Shown here piece by piece: positions 14,701 to 22,919 of a DNA stretch of 64,000 nt. Origin of the DNA: Mycolicibacter hiberniae (lineage in GTDB: Bacteria > Actinomycetota > Actinomycetes > Mycobacteriales > Mycobacteriaceae); assembly GCF_010729485.1 (NCBI RefSeq), contig NZ_AP022609.1, forward strand, positions 3,224,001 through 3,288,000, in the 5' to 3' direction. The notes under the pieces were generated by a model. The model saw nothing but the letters and a program-made list of their open reading frames with translations. It had not been told where the DNA came from and ran no database searches. Within the stretch, counting starts at the first letter, position 1, and each line of letters opens with the position of its first letter. Both the position numbers and the translations under genes were made by a program.

Positions 14701-14969
14701 TGCTCGAACAGGTCATAGATGAAGTCCGCATCCGCCGCGCCGGGGTCCGCAAACCAGCCCGACCAGACCTCGGCACTCTCAGCTGCGTCCGACAGACCCG
14801 ACCAGAACACCGGGTCGAACAGGTCCTCGATATCCGCGGAGGCCACGGGCGCCGGGCCGACGCCAAACGCCAAAAACGCCGCAACAGCGCTGCCCGCCCC
14901 CACCACGGAACGTCCCACCGAACGCCAGCCCGACGAACGTACAACTTTGCTGGCATCCCGCCGGCCCAT
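7494..14969 (-). CDS. Giant secreted PGRS-repeat protein without a PE domain (start-proximal frame)
   Basis: 2491 residues read from an ATG at 14969, which has an AGAGG ribosome site 7 bases upstream; an in-frame ATG at 14984 lacks one. Residues 1-45 form a signal peptide: arginines, a hydrophobic core ([17 protein letters not shown]), then PVASA before Asp46. Residues 46 to about 165 are a non-repetitive acidic/aromatic domain ([14 protein letters not shown], then [17 protein letters not shown]) ending in [11 protein letters not shown], the sort of linker that joins PE domains to PGRS regions. The rest is GGxGGx repeats, which in this group are calcium-binding or glycine-II-helix-like surface structures. 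There is no PE motif. The frame ends at 7494 because of a 2-base deletion; without the indels the protein would be about 4070 residues. Confidence 0.82.
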   Translation of the reverse strand: MGRRDASKVVRSSGWRSVGRSVVGAGSAVAAFLAFGVGPAPVASADIEDLFDPVFWSGLSDAAESAEVWSGWFADPGAADADFIYDLFEQFDLAVASFYHEQLYLPLYNLSQDFIADNQQFLDLINQPWVDLFGRELIGNGIDGFTGTNETLFGSLGWFGNLGDGGFLFGDGGVGAEGVAGIAGGVGGVGGDAGMFGNGGVGGLGVEGGAGGAGGVGGWLFGDGGAGGAGGASIDALVAGGNGGAGGDVVSLFGVGFGGAGGAGGAGAVGAAGAAGLDGVLGALNGAAGGDGLTGGLGGNGGAGGAAGFVLGIGGLGGAGGVGGSGGVGGVGGAGGVSLDDLGGNGGAGGLGGDGGGGGRGGVGGVGGHFGAAGNGGVGGNAGLAGDGGAGGLGGDGALGGGNGGDGGAGGQIGTVVGLGGAAGEKFMSWLWGNAGRPGADGQLPVGISGNGGVGGAGGNGTGLLADGDGSSGGNGGAGGDGGAHGNGAAGGVGGDGVAGVTGADATLAGGAGASGGAGGNGGAGGAGGSGGSVVGNAGSGGAGGKGAAGGGGGRGADGAAGTFDDEGDGNGGAGGDAGFGGAGGNGGAGGAAGSATNGAAGVTGAGGAAGDGGNAGTAGAGGQGAAGTAEHPDAGQGGAGGRGGDFGAGGTGGTDGDGNGQGADGLDGAATVGGNGGAGGDGFLGTNGVQGSIDGTGGGHGGNGGDGGAGGLAADGSYAAQGVGGIGGDGGAGGNGFNGFNGDGPGADGTNAGNGGAGGNGGQGGQGSTVGAHGIGGLGGNGGNGGNGADGGDGAGGDSEHAAGYAGQDGGNGGNAGKGGAGGSSGGGTYSASGADGVAGIGGNGGVGGTGLDGVNGTAENPDGTAGAAGGAGGNGGQGGLEADGATQGANGNGGAGGLGGRGGNGLNGVNGVESGDDGTRGGDGGAGGAGGVGGSGAVAGAHGAGGVGGNGGNGGQGAHGANGANGSAQQIAGQAGQDGGAGGNAGKGGAGGDSGNGTFAGAGSDGVAGVGGNGGAGGTGLDGVNGTAGAVDGTAGGAGGAGGNGGKGGLNTDGSVAATGDGGTGGAGGRGGNGLNGVNGVESGDDGTRGGNGGAGGAGGVGGSGAVAGAHGAGGVGGNGGNGGQGAHGDAGAAGDAGHRDGYAGQNGGAGGDAGKGGAGGDSGNGTFAAAGVGGVGGIGGDGGSGGAGVAGVNGTAGSVDGTAGGHGGAGGSGGKGGLNADGSQAVTGNGGVGGAGGAGGNGFNGSNGTAPGADGSDAGNGGAGGNGGVGGTGANTGAHGAGGMGGNGGNGGNGADGLNGANGDAQHLDGYAGGVGGSGGAGGAGGAGGSSGGGTFASNGGDGAGGYGGNGGFGGNAFHGADGSAGHRDGFDGGHGGAGGAGGDGGAGGGTTGVGGRAGNGGGGGQAGNGGDGANGTATDPDGGNGGRGGNVGAGGAGGTGGTGATSGADGNAGSTPTSGGNGGNGGAGYDAAADAGAAPGTAGGNGGAGGAAGDRGNGGAGGNGGNGAAGTAGADSTAVGVAGSDGTVGGAGGAGGAGGAGGSIAGAGGAGGLGGDGGAGGHGGAGFDGADATVPGGDGGTGSSGGNGGAGGAAGAGGAGGSATNGAVGNNGNGGDGGAGGNAGAAGDGGHGANGNAANPHGGNGGRGGDTGTVGAGGASGAAGSGGAGGSAGTNGADGVAPASGNGGNGGAGYDAAADAGAAPGTAGGNGGAGGDAGDHGNGGAGGNAGNGAAGLAGADSTAEGVAGSDGTAGGAGGTGGAGGAGGSVVGAGGTGGLGGNGGAGGHGGAGFDGSDATVPGGNGGAGSDGGDGGAGGAAGAGGAGGSATNGAVGNNGNGGDGGAGGNAGAAGNGGQGAAGGAANPDGGQGGRGGDTGTAGAGGTGGAAGSGGASGTGAVGNDGTDGDAAPISGNGGSGGDGYSSSDGSADGGNGGAGGDAGVNGNGGDAGKGGDGNNGGAGGAGGAGGTESGSGGAGGDGGNSTGAGDGGVGGAGGNAGNNGNGGDAGNGGAGSQTGSGGDGGAGGHGGTDTGDGGRGGHGGSGGISGGDGGAGGNAGAVGNGGDAGDGGDGLAGRNGDDGTVPGEAGGAGDAGGSGGAGGAGGAGGSVSGNGGAGGAGGIGAAGGAGGDGATGVAGSFAGGDGNGGTGGAAGAGGKGGDGGAGGAGGSATNGSAGNQGAGGGAGAGGDAGKAGDGGAGAAGTAGNTTGGNGGDGGALATGGAGGTGGAGSSAGADGADGGDSAAHGPQGNGGAGGAGYDAAGDPGAASGTNGGDGGAGGNGSAIGNGGAGGAGGNGKAGIHGADGAANSGEAGGAGDAGGSGGAGGAGGAGGSVSGNGGAGGAGGIGAAGGAGGDGATGVAGSFAGGDGNGGNGGTGGAAGAGGKGGDGGAGGAGGSATNGSAGNQGAGGGAGAGGDAGKAGDGGAGAAGTAGNTTGGNGGDGGALATGGAGGTGGAGSSAGADGADGGDSAAHGPGQWWCRWCRL
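11227..12750 (-). repeat. Tandem 507-bp PGRS super-repeat, three units
   Basis: The landmark CCGTTGAAACC or CCGTTCAGACC recurs at 11227, 11734, 12241 and 12742/12751, spacing 507, 507 and 501/510 bp. Each unit encodes about 169 residues with the recurring segment [18 protein letters not shown] and a TFA block. The period differs from the ~675-bp period downstream in the gene. Confidence 0.85.
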
Positions 14970-15709
14970 GGCGCAACCTCTCATAGCTTTTACTTAGATT
15001 TGGAGCAGGTTCGAATTATGGTCGTTCGTTTACTTTGCGCAACTCGGGTGCCGCTTTATGTGGCTAAAGCCACAACCAGTCCCCGTTTGTGACGTATTCT
15101 GATCCCCAAGACCCGCAGTTCAAACCCATAAATGAGAGCTTGGACACAGTGTGGGGTGAGTTCGAACACAGTCGCTCCCGATGGCTTATTTGGCGGAAAT
15201 TATGGTTAACTTCAGGAATCTTCATCGACGGAGGCGTGATTCACTTCGCGCTACCGCCGGAGATTCAGGGGCGCCCGCATGACGCGGATGGGCGCTTTAT
15301 CTGCAGTTTGCTGGCATCACAAATGGAGCAGAAAAAGGACGCCGCACATACCGCCGACGGCTCACCGAGCCGCCGTGGCCTTGACGAGTGGGGACCGCAA
15401 CCAGGTCATCCTTGCTGGCACTGCCCACAGTCCGGGGATCGCGACCAGGGGGAGATCGGCGAAACAACTCCACGCGAGGTGGCGGACCGGGCGAGCGCAG
15501 CTCTGCCACCTGACACTCTGCGGTGGTTCGGGCTCAAGATCATCAGCAAAACTGCCCAAACTCCGCTGGTATGGTGTCGCCCAGACGGCAGTAAAAGTGC
15601 GTAGATGTGGAACAAGAGCCACGCCTGCGGGGTTGGGGAGCCGATCCATCCGTGTGAGTGGACGACTGCCCGCCCGTGTTGGGCCTACTTGCCCTCCGAG
15701 GAACGGTAG
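14970..15709. other. Long intergenic region with a low-G+C stretch upstream of the PGRS gene
   Basis: No gene can be supported here. 15001-15240 is about 50% G+C by hand count, well below the rest of the window. An open frame of 171 codons (15089-15604, plus strand) has no recognisable family and an atypical composition; it may be chance or the remnant of an acquired gene. The region must hold the PGRS promoter (minus strand) and the promoter of the LuxR-type gene (plus strand), but I see no convincing -35/-10 pair. Confidence 0.5.
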
Positions 15710-18700
15710 ATGATGTCGAACGCCAGCGAAGCGGTTTTGCCGCTTTCCCCTGCGCGCACGGTCCTCGTGGTCAGTCCCGGAGACTCCCGGCCGCAATGGC
15801 AGCCGCCGACGGAATCTTTCACCGCTGGGCTCTCGTGGTTGGAAGGCGCACTCGGTGAAGCGGTCACCGCGCACGACGGAGAGCGGCTGCCCGAACAGGA
15901 CCACGCGGACCGGTTCGCCGCCGGGTTCGCCGACGCCGGCAACGCGGTGGCCTGCGCCCTTGCGTTGCAGCGCGCTCCCGGGGCATCGATCCGGCCGCGA
16001 ATCGCCGTACATGCCGACGAGGCGCCGCTGGTCGAACCCAGCGCCCATCCGCGTTCCCTGGTGAACCGCGCGGCCCGGCTGTGCGACCTGGCCCACGGCG
16101 GTCAGACGTTATTGTCAGAGACCGCCCACCAGCTGATGGCCGATCGACTGGGGCCCCGGACGTGGCTGCTCGACTTGGGCGCCTTCCGGCTGCGCGGGAT
16201 CCCCTACCCGGAGCGGGTGTTCCAGCTCTGCCACACCGGGCTTCCAACTGAGTTTCCACCGTTACGCACGGGACGTGCGGTACACGGGCCTTATTTTCCG
16301 ACGCCGATGACGAGTTTTGTCGGCCGGGAAGCCGAGCTGGCCGAGCTGCGGCGGTTGGTCGACGGCAACCGCCTGGTGACGCTGACCGGTGCCGGTGGCG
16401 TCGGCAAAACCCGCTTGGCGCTACAACTGGCCGCGGAGTTCGTCGACCGGTTCCGGGACGGCGCATGGTGCGTAGATCTGGCGCCGATCACCGATCCGGA
16501 GTTGGTTCCCGAACGGGTGACTCACGTGCTGGGCCTGCCCGACCGACCGGACCGCTCCCCGGTCGACACCCTGGTGCGCTTCATCGCAGATCGGCAGTTG
16601 TTCATGGTGCTCGACAATTGCGAGCATCTGCTGGACGCCTGCGCGCGGCTGACTGCCACCTTGTTGGCTACCAGCGCGGAGCTGACCATCGTGGCGACGA
16701 GTCGGGAACCCATCGGGGTGGCAGGGGAAGTGACCTGGAAGACCCCGTCGCTCTCCCTGGTCGATGAGGCCGCCGAGTTGTTCCGGCACCGCGCTCGCCT
16801 GGTCCGGCCGGGTTTGATCGAGACCAGCGATGATGCGGAGTTGGTCGTCGAGATCTGCCGCCGGCTGGACGGGGTACCGTTGGCCATCGAGCTGGCGGCT
16901 ACCCGGGTGCGGGCTTTGTCGTTGACTGAGATCGCGGACGGACTGGGCGAGCGCTTCCACCTGCTGACCGGTGGTGCCCGCACGGTGGTGCCCCGCCAAC
17001 AGACGCTGCGTGCTTCCGAGGACTGGTCGCACGACCTGTTGAGCGAATCCGAGCGCGTGGTGTTTCGCCGGTTGGCGCCGTTCATGGGCGGGTTCGACCT
17101 CGATGCCGCCCACGCGGTGGCCGGGGGCCCCGACCTGACCCGCGCACAGATCATCGACAAACTTACCCAGCTGGTGGACAAATCGCTGGTGGTAGCCGAC
17201 AACGCCGGAGAGGCGACGCGGTTTCGGCTGTTGCAGACGGTCCAGCAATACGCTCTGGAAAAGCTCGAGCAGTCCGGGGAATCGGAGACCATCCAGGTAC
17301 GACACCGCGATCATTACACCGCGCTGTTTGACGCCGGGGTGACCGCCGGGTACGGGTGGCATATCGCCCAGGCCGAACTCGAGATCGACAACCTCCGGGC
17401 CGCCTTCACCTGGAGCCGGGAGCACAACGACATCGGGGCCGCCGCGCGTTTGGCTTCCTCGTTGCTTCCGCTGTGGATACACAGCCGGACCTTGGAGGGG
17501 CTTGCCTGGTTCAACACCGTGCTCGCCGCCGGCAACGCGATGGCGCCCGGCGCCCGTTCCCGCGCGCTGGCGGATAAGACGATCTTGGAAGCGGTGACCG
17601 GAAACTACGAACAAGTCGAACAGGCCGAGGAAGCCGTCGCGCTTGCACGGCGCCTGGACGAACCCGACCTACTCGCCTGGGCACTGGCCGCCTGCGGATT
17701 CACCTGTAGCTACAGCCCCGAACTCGCGCTGCCCTGCTTCGAGCAGGCCATCGCGCTGTCCCCCGCATTGAACGACGACTGGCGACTGAGCCAGATATAT
17801 GCCATACAGGCGTATTCGGCGTTCGTGGCAGGTGATCTCGCCGCTACGCGCCTTGCGGCGGACAACGGCGCCGTGCTCGCCGAAGCCATCGGTGACTGGT
17901 CGGTTTCGCGCCTGTGCCGGCTATGCCTGGGTCTGGCGCACTTGCATCGCGCAGAGCTGGACAACGCCGTCGATCAGGCCAGACACGTGGCGATGGAGGC
18001 CGAGGCGGCACGTGACCCGCTGTTCAGCGCCCAGAGTCTGACGCTGCTGGCTGAAGCGCTCGCCTGTCAGGGGCATCTGCGCGCTGCGCGGGCAGCGGCG
18101 AACGCATCGGTCGAGGCGGCCGCCGAACTCATCGACTTTCACCGCGGCATCAGCTTCGGAGCGGTGGCCGACACGCTGCTTGCCGCCGGCGATGTGTCCG
18201 GGGCGCGCGGTGCCGCCGACGCCGCGTGCGACGCCTGCGCGCTGCCCCAACTCCTGGCAATCAACGGCAATCCAGTCGCCCGGGTGGCGCTGGAAACCGG
18301 CGACGTGGCCGCGGCACGCCGCTGGGCCGACGCGGCGCTGTCGGTGGGCATGGGCTTCCACCGGATTCTGCTGCTGGAGGTCCGGAGCCGGGTGGCCCTG
18401 GCCGAAGGCGACCCCGAGCAGGCCAAACGAGACGCGCTTGACGCGCTGACGCTCGCAACAGAATCCGAGGCCTATCTGGCCGTCGCCGACCTGCTCGAGG
18501 TGCTGGCAGCCTGCGCCGCCGCGTCCGGCCGCCACGACGAGGCGGCCCGGTTCCTCGGCGCGGCGAGCGCCGTCCGACGGCGAACCCGCGCGGTCCGGGC
18601 CAAAGTTTACGACGCCGGCTACGAGTCCACCGTCGATGCTGTGCGAGAAGCCCTGCCGCAGAGAGTTTTTGAAAGTCGGTGGGCGCAAGGCGCCGCATGG

Positions 18701-18967
18701 TCGATCGCGGAGGCCATCGACCACGCGCGCCGGGGCGACGCGAAGGGCAAAACCGAGGCCAAACGTCCGTCCAGCGGTTGGGCCTCGCTGACTCCGGCCG
18801 AACGCAACGTCGTCCGGCTCATCAGCGCCGGGCTGCGCGACAAAGACATCGCCGCGCACCTGAGCGTCTCGCCCCGCACCGTGCACTCACACCTGAACCG
18901 GATCTACACCAAGCTCAATATCTCTTCGCGCCTGCAACTCGCCCATGAGGCGGCCCAGCATCTCTGA
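15710..18967 (+). CDS. Large LuxR-type regulator: degenerate cyclase domain, AAA/NB-ARC ATPase, TPR-like region, HTH
   Basis: 1085 residues. Residues ~15-190 resemble a class III cyclase homology domain (NRAARLCDLAHGGQTLLSE, then LGAFRLRGIPYPERVFQL) but keep no clear metal-binding aspartates, so cyclase activity is doubtful. From ~200 there is a STAND ATPase: Walker A GAGGVGKTR at 227-235 (Lys233) and Walker B LFMVLDNCEHLL with Asp302. A long helical TPR-like region follows, and residues ~1025-1085 are a LuxR HTH (LTPAERNVVRLISAGLRDKD, SVSPRTVHSHLNRIY). This matches the M. tuberculosis Rv0386/Rv1358/Rv2488c type. The ligand and targets are unknown. It lies next to the PGRS gene, divergently, but a link is only inference. 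ATG 15710 is preceded by GAGGAA. Confidence 0.85.
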   Translation: MMSNASEAVLPLSPARTVLVVSPGDSRPQWQPPTESFTAGLSWLEGALGEAVTAHDGERLPEQDHADRFAAGFADAGNAVACALALQRAPGASIRPRIAVHADEAPLVEPSAHPRSLVNRAARLCDLAHGGQTLLSETAHQLMADRLGPRTWLLDLGAFRLRGIPYPERVFQLCHTGLPTEFPPLRTGRAVHGPYFPTPMTSFVGREAELAELRRLVDGNRLVTLTGAGGVGKTRLALQLAAEFVDRFRDGAWCVDLAPITDPELVPERVTHVLGLPDRPDRSPVDTLVRFIADRQLFMVLDNCEHLLDACARLTATLLATSAELTIVATSREPIGVAGEVTWKTPSLSLVDEAAELFRHRARLVRPGLIETSDDAELVVEICRRLDGVPLAIELAATRVRALSLTEIADGLGERFHLLTGGARTVVPRQQTLRASEDWSHDLLSESERVVFRRLAPFMGGFDLDAAHAVAGGPDLTRAQIIDKLTQLVDKSLVVADNAGEATRFRLLQTVQQYALEKLEQSGESETIQVRHRDHYTALFDAGVTAGYGWHIAQAELEIDNLRAAFTWSREHNDIGAAARLASSLLPLWIHSRTLEGLAWFNTVLAAGNAMAPGARSRALADKTILEAVTGNYEQVEQAEEAVALARRLDEPDLLAWALAACGFTCSYSPELALPCFEQAIALSPALNDDWRLSQIYAIQAYSAFVAGDLAATRLAADNGAVLAEAIGDWSVSRLCRLCLGLAHLHRAELDNAVDQARHVAMEAEAARDPLFSAQSLTLLAEALACQGHLRAARAAANASVEAAAELIDFHRGISFGAVADTLLAAGDVSGARGAADAACDACALPQLLAINGNPVARVALETGDVAAARRWADAALSVGMGFHRILLLEVRSRVALAEGDPEQAKRDALDALTLATESEAYLAVADLLEVLAACAAASGRHDEAARFLGAASAVRRRTRAVRAKVYDAGYESTVDAVREALPQRVFESRWAQGAAWSIAEAIDHARRGDAKGKTEAKRPSSGWASLTPAERNVVRLISAGLRDKDIAAHLSVSPRTVHSHLNRIYTKLNISSRLQLAHEAAQHL

Positions 18968-18993
18968 CGCCCGGCAGCCGGCCGCGCGGCGTC

Positions 18994-20043
18994 TCAGGCG
19001 ACCCGGGGCTCGGGTTCGGGCTCTAGCTCGGGTTCGAGCTCGAGCTCGGGCTCGGGCTCGGGCTCTAGCTCGGGCTCGGGCTCTAGCTCGGGCTCGGGCT
19101 CGACGAATTGCCACCGTTTCCAGTGCCGGGTTTCCTCGGTGTTCAAATCCCGACCCAGCAGGGTGGTGACGGCGGCACCGTGCTCGAGGTAGAGCTCCTC
19201 GTTGCGGCGCCAGGCCGCCAGGTACCGGTAGAACGGCAGCCACGGGTGCAGGTGATGGATCAGGTGATAGTTCTGCGACAGCATCAGCGGAGCCAGCAGC
19301 CATTCCATCCCGACCCGCAACCGGCTGGCGCGATACCGATCCTGGCGCTGCGTGACGTCGATCCCGTGGTGCGGCAGCCAATCGAACGCCCAGCCGATGA
19401 TGAACAGACCGAGCCGTTGCGGAATCAGCACGACCTCGGCAAGCAACCAGAGGTGATCGGTCAGGATCGCGCCCACGATCAGGGCGACCGTCAGGGGCAA
19501 CACCACCGAAGTCTCGGCGACTTCGGCAACCGGTCGCCGCCAGGAGTGGCGTATGCGTTGCCGCAGCTTGCGGGTGTACCACGCCGCGTAGAAGACATCG
19601 ATCAGCGCCCAGCGGAAGGGCAACTGCCAGGTCGGTGCGTGGGTGGCGAACACATCGGGATCGCGCTCGGGGTCGTTGGTGTGGCGGTGATGCTCGCCGT
19701 GGACGTACCCGAAGGAGGGCAGCGAGAACGACGGTGACACGAACAGCCAGGCCAGGCGGCCGACCACGGTATTGACCCAGCGCACCGAGCAGAAGGAGCG
19801 GTGCAGCGCTTCGTGCGCCACCGAGAACATCACGTAGGTGACCGCGGTGCTCAGGGGGATCACGACCCAGGGCGGCAGAGTTCCGCGGGCCGCCCCGATG
19901 GCGACCCCGGCGAAGACGGTCACAGCGCCGACCGCGAGCCAGAAGGTCGGCCAGGCGAAGGTGGGGATGCCCTCCCCGGGATGCGGGTGTCGTGGCCGTG
20001 GTGCCGCGCGCGACCTGCCCGGCACCTCAACCACCAACCACAC
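18994..20043 (-). CDS. Membrane fatty acid desaturase/hydroxylase-family protein with an acidic repeat tail
   Basis: 349 residues starting at GTG 20043 with GGAGG 4 bases upstream. The three histidine boxes of the di-iron desaturase family are present: His77-EAL-His81, HGEHHRH at 115-121 and NYHLIHHLHP with His260, His263, His264 and His266. Hydrophobic segments at ~33-50, 59-75, 176-200 and 205-222 are probable membrane spans. From residue 315 the C-terminus is almost wholly Glu, Pro and Leu (EPEPELEPEPELEP and so on) before RVA. The substrate could be a fatty acyl chain, sterol or carotenoid and cannot be told from sequence. It converges on the LuxR-type gene, with 26 bases between stops. 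Confidence 0.82.
   Translation of the reverse strand: MWLVVEVPGRSRAAPRPRHPHPGEGIPTFAWPTFWLAVGAVTVFAGVAIGAARGTLPPWVVIPLSTAVTYVMFSVAHEALHRSFCSVRWVNTVVGRLAWLFVSPSFSLPSFGYVHGEHHRHTNDPERDPDVFATHAPTWQLPFRWALIDVFYAAWYTRKLRQRIRHSWRRPVAEVAETSVVLPLTVALIVGAILTDHLWLLAEVVLIPQRLGLFIIGWAFDWLPHHGIDVTQRQDRYRASRLRVGMEWLLAPLMLSQNYHLIHHLHPWLPFYRYLAAWRRNEELYLEHGAAVTTLLGRDLNTEETRHWKRWQFVEPEPELEPEPELEPEPEPELELEPELEPEPEPRVA
19005..19102. repeat. Hexanucleotide microsatellite encoding the Glu-Pro-Leu tail
   Basis: Repeats of GGGCTC with variants GGGTTC, GGCTCT and GAGCTC run through the 3' end of the desaturase gene. Because the unit is six bases, gain or loss of units changes tail length without shifting frame. Confidence 0.85.
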
Positions 20044-20399
20044 GAGACCTCCAACGCGAGCGCCAACGAACCTGGGAAACTTTTAAGAGCAGCTGAAAGA
20101 TTACCGCGACGTCGGGGCGGCGCGACCGCCAATAGTCCGTTGTCCGGCAACGTGTTTATCACATTATTGACGCCGCCGTATAAACCCGCTGGTCGCTGAT
20201 CGAAAGCTGGTCAGGACGCCTTGTGGGCGGGTCGTGCCTACCCGCCTCGATCCGTGACCGAACGTAGGCACCGGCCCCTTTGTCGCCGCGGCGCCGAACC
20301 GGACGAACCGGCTCCGGGCCCGACGTACGTGGCGAGCGCCCCACGATCAGCAAGCACTGACTTATGCGGGATGGAGGCGACCGCCACCGTCGCCGGACC
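20044..20399. other. Intergenic region upstream of the desaturase gene
   Basis: No gene is supported. It holds the desaturase promoter and ribosome site on the minus strand. 20150-20200 is relatively A+T-rich (GTGTTTATCACATTATTGAC), a plausible place for a promoter. No repeat or operator was recognised. Confidence 0.45.
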
Positions 20400-20423
20400 G
20401 TACGAAGCCGTCAGGCTCCGTAC
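20400..20423 (-). terminator. Possible hairpin over the 3' end of the SDR operon
   Basis: GTACGAAGCC and GGCTCCGTAC can pair (10 bp with one A-C mismatch) around a GTCA loop that contains the stop codon of the SDR gene. No U-tract follows on the minus strand. Modest support only. Confidence 0.35.
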
Positions 20424-21316
20424 ACCGGAACCGGCGGCCGCGACGCCGCCAGCAGGTCGGTGACGACCGGCCCCAGCTCGGCGGGTTCCCAGCGAGCGCC
20501 CTTGTCGGCCTGCGGGCCGTGCGCCCAGCCCTCGGCAACCCGGATCTTGCCGCCTTCGACCTCGAAGACCTTGCCGGTCACATCCCGCGACTCGACGCTG
20601 CCCAGCCACACCACCAGCGGGCTCACGTTCTCCGGCGCCATCGCGTCGAACTCCTGGCCCTGGGTCGCCATCATGTCGGCGAAAACAGTCTCGGTCATAC
20701 GGGTGCGTGCCGACGGGGCGATCGCATTGACCGTGACGCCGTAGCGGCCCATCTCGGCGGCGGCGACCAGGGTCATCGCGGCGATACCGGCCTTGGCGGC
20801 CGAGTAGTTGGCCTGGCCGACACTGCCCTGCAGGCCGGCGCCGGAACTGGTGTTGATGATGCGGGCGTCCACCGTTTCGCCGGCCTTGGAGCGCGCCCGC
20901 CAGTAGGCCGCGGCATGCCGCATGGTGGCGAAGTGCCCCTTGAGGTGGACTGCGACGACGGCGTCGAACTCCTCCTCGCTGGTGTTGGCGAACATCCGGT
21001 CCCGCACGATGCCGGCGTTGTTGACCAGGACGTCGAGCCCACCGAAGTGGTCCACCGCGGTCTGGATGAGCGCCGCGGACTGCTCCCAGTCGGCCACATT
21101 CGAACCGTTGGCGACGGCCTCCCCGCCGGCTGCGACGATCTCGTCGACCACGCCCTGGGCAGCACTACCCCCACCGGCCGGTGAACCGTCCAGGCCCACA
21201 CCGATGTCGTTGACCACCACCCGGGCGCCCTCGGCGGCAAAGGCGAGCGCGTGCGCCCGTCCGATCCCCCCGCCCGCTCCGGTGACGATGACCACGCGGC
21301 CGTCGAGAAGTCCCAT
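20411..21316 (-). CDS. Short-chain dehydrogenase/reductase, Rv3548c-like
   Basis: 301 residues from ATG 21316, preceded by GGAGAG. It has the SDR cofactor motif TGAGGGIGRAHA, the NNAG motif (VLVNNAGIVRD), a catalytic Ser in NTSSGAG and YSAAK with the Tyr and Lys. The C-terminal extension (EGWAHGPQADKGARW) is typical of a subgroup close to the SDR part of multifunctional beta-oxidation enzymes. Gene order puts it at Rv3548c. It probably oxidises or reduces a hydroxyacyl-CoA or hydroxysteroid, but its exact substrate is not known to me. It is downstream of the next SDR in the same operon, with 14 bases between them. Confidence 0.86.
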   Translation of the reverse strand: MGLLDGRVVIVTGAGGGIGRAHALAFAAEGARVVVNDIGVGLDGSPAGGGSAAQGVVDEIVAAGGEAVANGSNVADWEQSAALIQTAVDHFGGLDVLVNNAGIVRDRMFANTSEEEFDAVVAVHLKGHFATMRHAAAYWRARSKAGETVDARIINTSSGAGLQGSVGQANYSAAKAGIAAMTLVAAAEMGRYGVTVNAIAPSARTRMTETVFADMMATQGQEFDAMAPENVSPLVVWLGSVESRDVTGKVFEVEGGKIRVAEGWAHGPQADKGARWEPAELGPVVTDLLAASRPPVPVYGA

Positions 21317-21330
21317 CTGCGTTCTCTCCT

Positions 21331-22095
21331 TTATTTGTTGGCGCTCGTAGCGTTCAGGTAGGCGGGCGGCTCGCCGCCGCCGTGTGCTTCCAGGCTGGCG
21401 CCGCTGATGTACGCCGCGGCATCGGAAGCCAGAAACGCCGCCGCCCAACCGACATCGGCGGGCTTGGCGAGCCTGCCCAGCGGCACCGTGGCAGAGACCA
21501 TGGCCAGCGATTCGGCGTCCCCGTAGAACAGCTCCGACTGCTCGGTCTCGACCATGCCGACCACCACCGAGTTCACCCGGACCTTGGGCGCCCACTCGAC
21601 GGCCAGGGTGGCGGTCAGGTTGTCCACGCCGGCCTTGGCGGCGCTGTAGGCGGCCGTGCCCGGGGACGGCCGATGGCCGCTGACACTGGTGATGTTGATG
21701 ATGGAGCCGCCTGCCGCCTGGGTCTGCATGACGGCATTGGCGTGCTGGGCGACCTGCAGCGGGGCCAGCAGGTTGAGTTCGATGATCTTGCGACTGAAGT
21801 TCGCCGACGCCTCGGCGGCCGGCGCGTGCGGGGAGCCGCCGGCGTTGTTGACCACCACGTCCAGGCGCCCGTGCCGGGCGACGACCGCCTCGATCAAGCC
21901 GCGCACCGCGTCGTCGTCGCGCACATCGCACGCGTGGAACTCGTACGGCAGGCCGTCCACCGGGCGCCGCGCGCAGGTCACCACCGTGGCACCTTGGTCG
22001 GCGAAGACGGCACTGACGCCCGCGCCGACGCCGCGCACTCCACCGGTCACCAGCACCACCTTGCCGGTCAATCCAAGCTTGATCGCATCATCCAC
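21331..22095 (-). CDS. Short-chain dehydrogenase/reductase, Rv3549c-like, under KstR2 control
   Basis: 254 residues if the GTG at 22095 is used (DDAIKLGLTGKVVLVTGGVR). An ATG at 22143 would place the start upstream of the KstR2 operator, so the GTG is preferred; it has no ribosome site and may be read from a leaderless message, common in mycobacteria. SDR motifs are TGGVRGVGAG, VVNNAGGS, a Ser in NITSVSG and YSAAK. It is first in an operon with the Rv3548c-like SDR and diverges from echA20 across a perfect operator, which ties it to ring C/D breakdown. Its precise step is unknown. Confidence 0.85.
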   Translation of the reverse strand: MDDAIKLGLTGKVVLVTGGVRGVGAGVSAVFADQGATVVTCARRPVDGLPYEFHACDVRDDDAVRGLIEAVVARHGRLDVVVNNAGGSPHAPAAEASANFSRKIIELNLLAPLQVAQHANAVMQTQAAGGSIINITSVSGHRPSPGTAAYSAAKAGVDNLTATLAVEWAPKVRVNSVVVGMVETEQSELFYGDAESLAMVSATVPLGRLAKPADVGWAAAFLASDAAAYISGASLEAHGGGEPPAYLNATSANK

Positions 22096-22110
22096 TGTGC
22101 TAGCGTACCA

Positions 22111-22124
22111 AGCAAGTGCTTGCT
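22111..22124. promoter_or_regulatory. KstR2 operator between the SDR operon and echA20-ipdABC
   Basis: AGCAAGTGCTTGCT matches the KstR2 consensus AnCAAGnnCTTGnT exactly. The dyad extends to AAGCAAG-TG-CTTGCTT (22110-22125). It lies 15 bases upstream of the SDR start and 39 bases upstream of echA20, so both divergent operons should respond to HIP-CoA, the KstR2 ligand. Confidence 0.93.
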
Positions 22125-22163
22125 TAGGTATCCAAGTCCCCAATACGACAGGGAAGTCCGCCC

Positions 22164-22919
22164 ATGCCGATCACAACCACAACCGTCGAACCGGGGATCG
22201 TCGCGGTCACCGTCGACTACCCGCCGGTCAACGCCCTGCCGTCGCGGGCCTGGTTCGAGCTGGGCGACGTCATCACCGCAGCGGGCAAGGACATGTCCAC
22301 TCACGCGGTCATCCTGCGGGCCGAGGGCCGCGGCTTCAACGCCGGTGTCGACATCAAGGAGATGCAGAACACCGAGGGCTTCACCGCTCTGATCGACGCC
22401 AACCGCGGTTGCTTCGCCGCCTTCAAGGCCGTCTACGAGTGCGCGGTGCCGGTGATCGCCGCGGTCAACGGCTTCTGTGTCGGCGGCGGTATCGGCCTGG
22501 TCGGCAACGCCGACGTGATCGTGGCCTCTGACGACGCCAAGTTCGGTCTGCCCGAGGTCGAGCGCGGCGCCCTCGGTGCGGCCACCCACCTGTCCCGGCT
22601 GGTGCCGCAGCACATGATGCGCCGGTTGTTCTACACCGCAGCCACCGTCAACGCCGCCACGCTGCACCAGTACGGATCGGTGCACGAGGTGGTGCCACGC
22701 GCCGAGCTCGACGAAGCTGCACTTCGAGTGGCCCGCGACATTGCGTCCAAGGACACCCGGGTGATCCGGGCGGCCAAGGAAGCCCTCAACCTCATCGACG
22801 TGCAGAAGGTCAACTCCAGCTACCGCATGGAGCAGGGCTTCACCTTCGAGCTCAACCTGTCCGGTGTGGCCGACGAGCACCGCGACGAGTTCGCCGGTAC
22901 CGAGAAGGGGAAGAAGTAA
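22164..22919 (+). CDS. echA20: EchA20, ring-opening hydrolase of the crotonase family (HIEC-CoA, cholesterol ring D)
   Basis: 251 residues with the crotonase fold: RAEGRGFNAGVDIKEM (first oxyanion-hole segment) and NGFCVGGGIGLVGNADVIVA (second), then FGLPEVERGA. From published work on M. tuberculosis Rv3550, EchA20 hydrolyses the ring of HIEC-CoA to give COCHEA-CoA. It is the first gene of echA20-ipdA-ipdB-ipdC, whose starts and stops all overlap (TAATG, ATGA, ATGA), and is preceded by a KstR2 operator. The start at 22164 is supported by GGGAAG a few bases upstream. Confidence 0.93.
   Translation: MPITTTTVEPGIVAVTVDYPPVNALPSRAWFELGDVITAAGKDMSTHAVILRAEGRGFNAGVDIKEMQNTEGFTALIDANRGCFAAFKAVYECAVPVIAAVNGFCVGGGIGLVGNADVIVASDDAKFGLPEVERGALGAATHLSRLVPQHMMRRLFYTAATVNAATLHQYGSVHEVVPRAELDEAALRVARDIASKDTRVIRAAKEALNLIDVQKVNSSYRMEQGFTFELNLSGVADEHRDEFAGTEKGKK

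Noticed and set aside
15089..15604. 171-codon open frame in the intergenic region
   Set aside because: No family, no convincing ribosome site, and composition unlike neighbouring genes; left as unannotated but noted.
16000..16250. Active adenylate cyclase domain in the LuxR-type regulator
   Set aside because: The region keeps the cyclase-homology shape but I see no paired metal-binding aspartates, so catalytic activity is not claimed.
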